Origin: Silene conica
Taxonomy: Eukaryota; Streptophyta; Magnoliopsida; Caryophyllales; Caryophyllaceae
Direction of reading: 5' to 3'
DNA length: 64,000 bases
NCBI GenBank assembly: GCA_029255685.2
Contig: CM055314.2
Location: forward strand, 71,684,815 to 71,748,814
The position numbers were made by a program, and so were the translations under genes. Positions 56,919 to 64,000 of the stretch are shown here, one piece after another; the first letter of the stretch is position 1, and every line of letters starts with the position of its first letter. Under the pieces are notes generated by a model that was not told the DNA's origin, did no database searches, and was given only the letters and a program-made list of their open reading frames with translations.

Positions 56919-59300
56919 TTACGGTTGTTGCATGCATGATCAGATTCATATTTTTCGTGTTAATGAGATTAACACATATAATTCGAAAATTTGTGTTTTA
57001 TAAAGATAAATCACGTAATCTTTTTGCATGTTAAATTTTTTTATCCTAAAATGGTTTTAGGTCATAAAAATAATTTTATGTATATTTATTGTTCATTTTT
57101 AATATTTATTTGTATTTTTGAAGTTTAAATCGGTTTTAAACATCATTTTATGGGAAAAATAGTAAAACTTAGTTTATGGCCGTGATTTTTGGATATGTTC
57201 TCACATGCATATTTTATATGTTGTATATAAAATTTCGTAACAAAATAAGTTATTATGCACGGATTATGAATTTTATGAGATAAATTGACATAATATGAGT
57301 AACAATGGGTATATAATCTAACCTTGAAAATTTTATGAGATATCACATGCAATTTACAGTGCATATGTAAATTTTCAGATCTAAACATCTACTTTTGCAT
57401 GATTAATGATTTTGAGAGTAAAACTCATATTAAAAGTGACTAAATTCGACTTTAATAGTTAGAGTTGGAATTCGGATATGAAATTTTTACACAATGCCAC
57501 ATGAAATATTTACATAATGTATGTGAATGTTGAGAATTTCTTATCTCGTGGTGCATGATTTATGATTTTAATGGTTAAAATCGACTAAATAGTGACTAAT
57601 TGTGTTAAAAATAGTTAATCTCAATTTTATGGCATGAAATTTTACCCATAGATGTATTATATGATAGGTACATCAGATCCAAAATTTGTATGTCAAAAAA
57701 TTTCTGGTTTTATGATTATTAATTTTTATGAGATAATTGTTAATAATTGAATTTTGGAGTCATAAAATTAAAAATTCGAGCCTGTCCTGAAATTTTTGGT
57801 CTTTTCCAGACTCTAAAAGGTATTTTAGGAAGACTAAAAATTTATTGTTATTTTATTGCAAGTTTTTATAATTAATTTGGATTTTTGGACATAAAACATG
57901 TATTTTTCGATTTATTTGAGAAATAAAATAATTATTTTGCATTCTGCCATTTTTATAAGGTTATGGAATTTTGGTAATTTCCGGAGTATTTTAAAAAATC
58001 TAAATTTTGAATTTCGAATTTGTATTGACTCGTTTGGCCATTTTCCTTTATTTTTCCGTAAATACTAATAAATTGACAAACAATAAAGTAAAATCGAGTT
58101 GAATCATGATCAAAATTAGTAAGGACTAAATTTTAATATCTGAAAGTGTTTGAATAATTAACTTGGACATCAATGAGATTTATGTAATTTTGGTTATTTT
58201 AAAAGTTAAAATCACGCATACCCGTAAAACTGCAAACTTACTTGTATGCGATATTTGCTCGAGTTAGGCGATTTGCATTAAAAATTGGCATAGGCATATA
58301 TTGCATTTTATTTAATATGAATGCCATATTTGGGTTGTTTTATATAATTTGGTATTATGTAATTTTTCTTAGTATGACCTTAGTTTTAATCAATATTACC
58401 CGTAATGTAAGGGAATATTGATTCGGTTGTAATTTATGTGATCTCGTATCACCGACTTGTAATTTAATAGATTTAAATTTAGTTTTTTAATAGAATATTT
58501 CTATTATTTTATTGTAATTCCGGAGATTCTAAAAGACGGTGACATTCGAAAAGGTGTTTCGACAAGACGGTGTTTTCTTGGAAGACGTGCTTTTGAAGTT
58601 CAAGGGACCAAGGAGTTGGTTTCTGAATTTGTAATAGTTAATAAGATTTTCTATTATTAGGAAGACCATATTAGGGCTTTATTGCTTTGTTGCTTTAATT
58701 TTGCTTTATTTATATGTTTGCATGCATAGCCAAATCGTCATAACATGCATTTTAAATAATCGTTAAAAACGACCAATTAAGATTATTGAGTTCGCCGATT
58801 AATTCACTTAAAGGTGATAAATAATAAATTGACAAGACCTCTATATTATTAAAACAATTGAGATTAGCCTTACCCACGAGCTTCTATTTCGTGGGGTGAT
58901 GCTAGTCCAGTGGGCAGTACGAACCCCATTACGTAGGATAATTGGGAAGATGAGGTGTATTAAGTCTAGTGGGCGGATCGCATCTCGATGCACTAGAAAT
59001 TTGGTTTGTACTCAAAGAAAGTGTAGAGGACCAATGGTCAATGTGTTCCGGGCTAAGATGAATAAATAATGATTTTTCATCGACCGAGAGTTCTAATGTA
59101 AAACCGGTTAAAAGTTAACCCACCAAACCATATTATTGAGTCGGAGTTCCAGTGGTTCACGATCTTGGTGGTATAGGGTTTGGGTCTTGGAATCATTTTT
59201 AATATTGGATAGAGGTCATTTTATAGATGCTTTAACTTGTTGAAATATTTACAAGTTGAATCAAAATGATGAATGTTTATTTATTTTCCCTATTTTGTTG
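56919..59300 (+). mobile_element. Non-coding internal region of the old Copia-like element
   Basis: More than 2 kb without a gag or pol frame. The stretch 58860-59230 resembles the last part of the Copia leader (gagttctaatg...ggagttccagtgg...gggtcttggaatc) that normally precedes gag, but gag does not follow. It is either a non-autonomous derivative or a truncated copy. Confidence 0.55.
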
Positions 59301-59599
59301 TTTAATTATTGTTCATTCTCACTCCTATATAATATCATTTGATTGTAACCAATATCTCCGCTAAACATCTTATGCTATATCGACAATAGAATCTCTTTCT
59401 CCTCACTTGAACCGTGTCATTGGTTATGGACAAGGTCCGTAGAAATTATTCTATTCCAATAGAATTTGATAGGAATGAAGGTCCTATACAAATATACGAT
59501 TAACATCTTAAAATTCCTATCAAACCATTATGATTTCTTATAAAGAAACTGTAACATTTCGCTTTGTGGGTACTCGTATAAGTGCTACTTGTGATCGTT
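59301..59599. other. Unassigned junction sequence
   Basis: Nothing recognisable. It lies between the Copia-like leader and the gypsy 3' end. Confidence 0.4.
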
Positions 59600-59675
59600 T
59601 CAAGCTTGTTATGTGTTTCCTTATCGTTACGGGATGGCGAACTTCGGGACGAAGTTCATTTTAAGGAGGGAAGAC
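59600..59675 (+). mobile_element. 3' end of a gypsy chromovirus internal region
   Basis: The words acttcgggacgaagttc, then ttttaaggagggaagac match the end of plant chromoviruses, where the last integrase codons and the polypurine tract directly precede an LTR starting TGTAA. The body is missing. Confidence 0.65.
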
Positions 59676-60236
59676 TGTAATACCCCGTATTTTAGCCTCG
59701 GTCAACGGCAGTCAAACCATATTTTATACAAGTATTTCAGATGGAATGTTTATAAAGTATTTTACATAAACCGTTATTATTTTATAAATCGTATTCTACG
59801 ATTATTTCGTATTTCATAATTATTTTATATTTGATAATTATTTCATAAAATGACATTTCATCTGTATTCCTTTAATTTTGATAATATATTTATAATTTTA
59901 TATTTATTCCGCAAATATACTTGTTTTATTATTTTTATATAAGTGCTAATAATTTTATATCCTTATAAATTATTTAATTAATAATTACCAATACTAAAGT
60001 ACATAATTTGATTATTATAAATAATTTATGCGTACTCGTTTATTTTAAGTTACGAGTCGGGAACAGAGTGTAAGACCTTGAGAAACGTGATGGATTTGGG
60101 ATGGAATAGATATTGAGAACCGTGACACCAAGACTATGTAAACCCTAATACTCCACACCTCACCCACACACACACATCGACATGCTACTCAAAACAAAAA
60201 CCCTAATCATCTTCACACCTCTGCCTGCCTCCCTAC
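59676..60236 (+). repeat. Gypsy LTR (partial), interrupted by element E
   Basis: Starts TGTAATACCCCGTATTTT, the usual start of Tekay/Del-type chromovirus LTRs. It is cut at 60236 by element E; the five bases before E (cctac) would be E's target site. Confidence 0.65.
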
Positions 60237-61245
60237 TGTTGGGGCCGGTGTCCTTGACAATTAAGTACATTGACTTACTAAATCTCTTTAAGGATCACAA
60301 GGGCATACTTCAGTATTTTTATCAGTTGATCCACGTTTATCAATAACGGTTGGCTTGCTAGATAAGTTTGACGTTATTGTCATACGGATGGCGGTGATCA
60401 ACTGGTCCCTATACGTCACACCTATAGGACACGTTTGAGAGATGTGAAGGTATGAAAATACAGTCACATTTATGCCAGATACGACTAAACAGTTAGTCAG
60501 AGGTATTGACTATTAAATTAGTCAATAAGATGTTGAGATTATTATTTAATACGGATTAAATAATTTTAGCTAACACGGATTACATGATTAATTCATAAAT
60601 AAAATATAAACGGTTATATTTAATTAAATATTGTATTCGCGTATTAATATAAACAGTTATATTAATTTGGGTAACTATACAATATCGTAATTTTATCAGA
60701 CCATTATTAATACATCGACTGCATTAATATCTGATAACACGTGTACGATTTATAAATAAAACCCGCGAATAATATTTAGCTAATCGGGTCGAATCACGCA
60801 AAGGTATAAGGTAAGAGTGGGAAAAGCCCACTCTCACCTCAACCCGTTCGGCCGACCCAATCACTACATAAGGAGAGTCCTTCTCCTTTTGTCAGGTTAC
60901 TGCTTCTTTGATTGTTTTACTGATTAAACACATCTCAAGGAAATTAGGGTTTTGAGAACTGCCTTTTCCCAAAACCCAAATCTCACATCTAAAACCTCAC
61001 AAAACTCTCCCCATATTGCAAGGCAATTGGAGAGCCTTTCTAGCACACGCGGCATCATCTCATTCAAGTCTTGGGTGCAAGTTATAGGAGGGAATTTACT
61101 TTAATTCCTGTTCTTAGGCCTATTCAAGCAAGGACCCAAGGTTGTATTCTTTTTCATGTTTTTATTAACTTATGACCATAATCTCAACTGTAAAATTCGT
61201 TATAATCTTTCACGTTTAGGGCCAATACATGCTATATTCCCTACA
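60237..61245 (+). repeat. 5' LTR of element E (1009 bp)
   Basis: Starts TGTTGGGGCCGG and ends ATTCCCTACA. It contains a lone motif-like ttcggccgaccc near 60846, at the place where the LTR of B has ggtcggccgaat. Confidence 0.92.
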
Positions 61246-61247
61246 AG

Positions 61248-61260
61248 TGGTATCAGAGCC
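61248..61260 (+). promoter_or_regulatory. Primer-binding site of E, initiator Met-tRNA type
   Basis: TGGTATCAGAGCC two bases after the LTR end. Confidence 0.95.
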
Positions 61261-61339
61261 AAGGCCACGAAATTTTACTTTTGTGTTTTTCATAAGTTTT
61301 AATTTAAAATATTTGAAAATCGTTTCTGTCTGCCGTGTG

Positions 61340-61558
61340 GGTCGGTCGACCCATTATTGCGGTCGGTCGACCACTTCCCGCGTAGGGTTTTTGTTTTTCG
61401 GCAGTTTCTCTTTTGCGTTTTCAGAAACTCGGTTTCTTGTTTTGTGGTCGGTCGACCTGGTTAATAGGTCGGTCGACCATTCCGCTGTTACAAAAAAAAA
61501 AAAAAAAAAAAAAAATTCGCCAGTAGGTCGGTCGACCCCATGTTGAGGTCGGTAGACC
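61340..61558. repeat. Three GGTCG-type pairs in the 5' leader of E
   Basis: Pairs start at 61340/61361, 61446/61467 and 61526/61547, each exactly 21 bp apart. Most sites are GGTCGGTCGACC; the last is ggtcggtagacc. A run of about 25 A lies at 61491-61515 between pairs. Confidence 0.96.
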
Positions 61559-62906
61559 ACTTCCCTGTAGCAGTCGTTTTATTTTTCCCGAAAATAACTT
61601 GTTTTTATTTTCCCATGGCCTTAAGTAATATACTGTATACGGAAATAGTATATTATTTTTGTGAAACGGTTCACTCTCGCATGATACATATTATTTTAAA
61701 ACGGTTTAAGATAATGGATTATAAACTTATTAAAATTAAAGTGGTTAAAACGGTATAATCACATAATTTTAATCCCGTAAAGGTGGTTTGGTATAATTTG
61801 TTAAATCATAATAACAGTATTATGTCATGTATGAATTTTAATTTTAGTTGATGCATTTTATTTATCGTCTTGTTGAATGCCTTTTGAATGCTTTCTATAA
61901 CGTATTTAATTTTCAAACGGTTGTAACTTAGTGTGGCCTTAGAAGATTGTGTCACTGTAATGATGGGACACAGTCTTGCTTGTAATTTTGAGATCTTGAA
62001 TCTCCGTTTTGGGTTTTTGCCAAGTAATTACTTTTGTATTTAAATTAGAATGTAAATAGGGTTATATTTGTAATTTAAATTAGTAATTTTGTGAAGACCA
62101 AAACGGAGACCGGATGCTCACTCCCGCTGTAAAGACCAAGATGGAACATCAAGACAAGCTTCTAGGGTCCAACGGTGGATTCCAAAGTTGTTTTTATGTT
62201 TATTTTGGTAGGATAGGCCACACTAGGACTTTTTATTTACGTTTATTGCATTTATTTTATGCTTTCATCGATAATAGCTTGCATCATATTCCGCCTAAAA
62301 CCAAACCACCTATAACTTGCCTGAAAACTGACTCATTTAGAGGTTACGCGTTAGTTTTCTGTGACAATACAGATGTCACATGTCAATTGCAAAGCCATCA
62401 CTTTATTTCATTCATTCACGCATATGCTAGATATTAGTTCACTTAAAATGGATAAATAAAAGTTGATGGGGTCTTCCTCGTATAACCAAAAATTGAGAAT
62501 AGTCTTTATAAATCAGACTCCCATGAATCCCTTCTTCCTCGGTAGGCATAATATGACCCCTTCTACGTCGGGTAAGTGGGAACAGATGATTTATTTTATC
62601 TCAACATCATGGTCACTCGATACTATCTAGCGACTGAGATGGACTAATAGATAGGATTTACGGAAATCTATCGACCAAGAGTTCCAACAGTGGAATTAGC
62701 CAAGCTGTGGGCTTATCAATATACGGAAATTGAGTCTTGGGATCGTTTATATAATTCTTGAGGGAGATCAATTATATAAATGCATGAGTCTACAAGTTTA
62801 AATACAATTTAATATAGACTTAAATCACAACAATGAGTTGCTTATATGGTTCTGTTTTATCTTCTTTTTAGTGTAGAACACGTTCAATTAAACTGCTGTA
62901 TTACTA

Positions 62907-64000
62907 ATGGCTGGTGAAAACCCAATGCCAAGTGCCAAGCTAGCACGTGAATCCTGGCTAAAAGCCTTCATGGACTCCATGAATCAGTCTACTAGACTGA
63001 GGAATGATAGGTCAAACTTCTCTGACTGGGAGGCAGCACTACGGAATGCTGCCATTGCTGACGGAAAGCTCAAGTACTTAACTGAGCCCATTCCGGCACA
63101 CCCAGGAACTGGAGCTAGAGCTAACGAAGTTCGCGCTCATAGCGACTTCGTCATGGAAGCGGGTGCGATAAAGAACGTACTCATCTATGCAATGGAATCC
63201 AATTTGCAAAGACGCTTCATAACCCATGGTGCAAACAAGATTTTCACCACGCTCACTAACGAATTCTCAAAAGCTCCGAGAAGCGTTTCTTATGAGCATA
63301 CCTGTCGCTTCTTTGAGGCGAAACTCCAGAAGGGCCAAGCGGTTAGCCCACATATTCTCAACATTATTGAGAATATCGAGAAACTGGAGGCCCTAAACTG
63401 CAAGATCAGTGAGAACATAATCGTTGATCGAATGGTTCATTCGCTTCATGATGGGTTCACCCTCTTTAGGGCCAACTATTACATGAACGACATGAAGAAG
63501 ACTCCTCATGAGCTCCACTCCCTTCTCGTACAGACCGAGAAGGATCTGAAATTAAGTGGGAGCGTGAAGCAGGATGTTCTCATGATCTCCAGCAAGGGTA
63601 AGGGTAAGGGAAAAGCTAAAGCTCAGGGCGACCTAACAGTAGGCAAACCCAAGTTTAAGAAGTCAGGATTTACCAAGAGTGGGCCAGGTGAGTCAAGCAA
63701 CTCACAGGGCAAAACAAAGAGTAAGGATACAAGCATGGAATGCCACCATTACCACAATACTAGGCATTGGAGGCGCTCATGCCTCGTGTATCGTGAGGAC
63801 ATTAAGGCAGGCCGCGTTACTCCTGTTGTTATGTCTTCTTCTTCTTTTATTCACATGATTGAGATTAACCATGCAAGTTACGGAACTTGGGTACTAGATA
63901 CTGGTTGTGGTTCTCATCTATGTAATCATGTGCAGGGCCTCCGAAACCAAGAACCCCTCATCAAGGGTAAGGTTGACCTGCGTGTCGGGAATGGAGCACG
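62907..64000 (+). CDS. Copia gag-pol polyprotein of element E, amino-terminal part
   Basis: ATG at 62907 matches the gag start of B and C. I followed the frame without a stop to past the zinc-knuckle region, and it probably stays open to the window end, about 364 codons. It covers gag and the start of protease (WVLDTGCGSH near 63890). The zinc knuckle reads CHHYHNTRHWRRSC: the second zinc-binding Cys is Tyr, so nucleic-acid binding by this copy is likely impaired although the frame is open. The remaining pol domains are outside the window. Confidence 0.85.
   Translation, partial: MAGENPMPSAKLARESWLKAFMDSMNQSTRLRNDRSNFSDWEAALRNAAIADGKLKYLTEPIPAHPGTGARANEVRAHSDFVMEAGAIKNVLIYAMESNLQRRFITHGANKIFTTLTNEFSKAPRSVSYEHTCRFFEAKLQKGQAVSPHILNIIENIEKLEALNCKISENIIVDRMVHSLHDGFTLFRANYYMNDMKKTPHELHSLLVQTEKDLKLSGSVKQDVLMISSKGKGKGKAKAQGDLTVGKPKFKKSGFTKSGPGESSNSQGKTKSKDTSMECHHYHNTRHWRRSCLVYREDIKAGRVTPVVMSSSSFIHMIEINHASYGTWVLDTGCGSHLCNHVQGLRNQEPLIKGKVDLRVGNGA

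Larger units (their letters stand above)
60237..64000 (+). mobile_element. Copia element E, 5' part (runs off the window)
   Basis: Same family as B and C but with a more diverged LTR. LTR, primer site, leader and gag are in the right order; pol and the 3' LTR lie outside the window. Confidence 0.93.

Noticed and set aside
18747-61558. Regular short palindromic repeats with spacers, resembling a CRISPR array
   Set aside because: Sites come mostly in isolated pairs within eukaryotic retroelements, the spacer is 9 bp and there are no cas genes.
2355-61558. GTCGAC and CGATCG are SalI and PvuI sites, so the motifs might be cloning or linker artefacts
   Set aside because: They lie at homologous places in many diverged element copies with different spacers and with decay by transitions, which linkers would not show.
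1-64000. tRNA, rRNA or other structural RNA genes
   Set aside because: No cloverleaf or rRNA-like stretch was seen. The only tRNA-like pieces are the short retroelement primer sites.

Overview
This is a stretch of AT-rich eudicot plant nuclear DNA made almost entirely of nested transposable elements. Plant origin is shown by a COPT5-type copper transporter gene, by Copia elements with an initiator-Met-tRNA primer site, by a gypsy element with a TGGCGCCGTTGCCGGGGA (tRNA-Asp type) primer site, and by CACTA, Helitron-like and MITE insertions plus fragments of plant genes such as VAP27. The species cannot be fixed from sequence alone; Caryophyllales is only a guess. I see one ordinary host gene (COPT5-like, 9728-10153, minus strand) and no RNA genes.

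Layout. 1-1290: 3' end of a Copia element. About 1380-4100: fragment of a non-autonomous gypsy-type element (F), minus strand. 4184-8037: decayed Copia element, minus strand. 8447-9578: transposon with 288-bp inverted termini. 9728-10153: copper transporter. 10446-12105: Helitron end, minisatellite and LINE remains. 12106-55078: one large nest. Its base is a LINE that received a gypsy-type element (D). D's 3' LTR was hit by an 18.5-kb CACTA transposon (12395-30884), which carries fragments of several host genes, a probable Helitron and a complete non-autonomous gypsy element A (18304-25057). D's 5' LTR was hit by Copia element C (37630-54972), and C's 5' LTR by Copia element B (38218-46915). 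55079-59600: non-coding Copia-like remains. 59600-60236: gypsy chromovirus end. 60237-64000: 5' half of Copia element E.

Target-site duplications (TSDs) confirm the layers: cgtaa for A, att for CACTA, cgact for C, gagcc for B, ggcag/ctgcc for D. D's two ends and the two halves of the LINE endonuclease lie in opposite orientations, so a segment of about 20 kb (about 34.6-55.08 kb) appears to have been inverted.

The most unusual signal is a short palindrome-like 12-mer, GGTCG-RY-CGACC. It occurs as 25 complete pairs, and in every pair the two copies start exactly 21 bp apart although the 9-bp spacer is different. The pairs lie in LTRs, 5' leaders, 3' regions and even the gag-like reading frame of two unrelated superfamilies (gypsy-type A and D, Copia B and E). 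Close relatives (Copia C and gypsy-type F) carry a different palindrome, CTCGATCGAG, at the matching positions and with a similar 19-22 bp period. All sites of an element thus seem to change together, as expected for a recognition code read by a protein, a small RNA or RNA-RNA pairing. I know of no described system that explains this.
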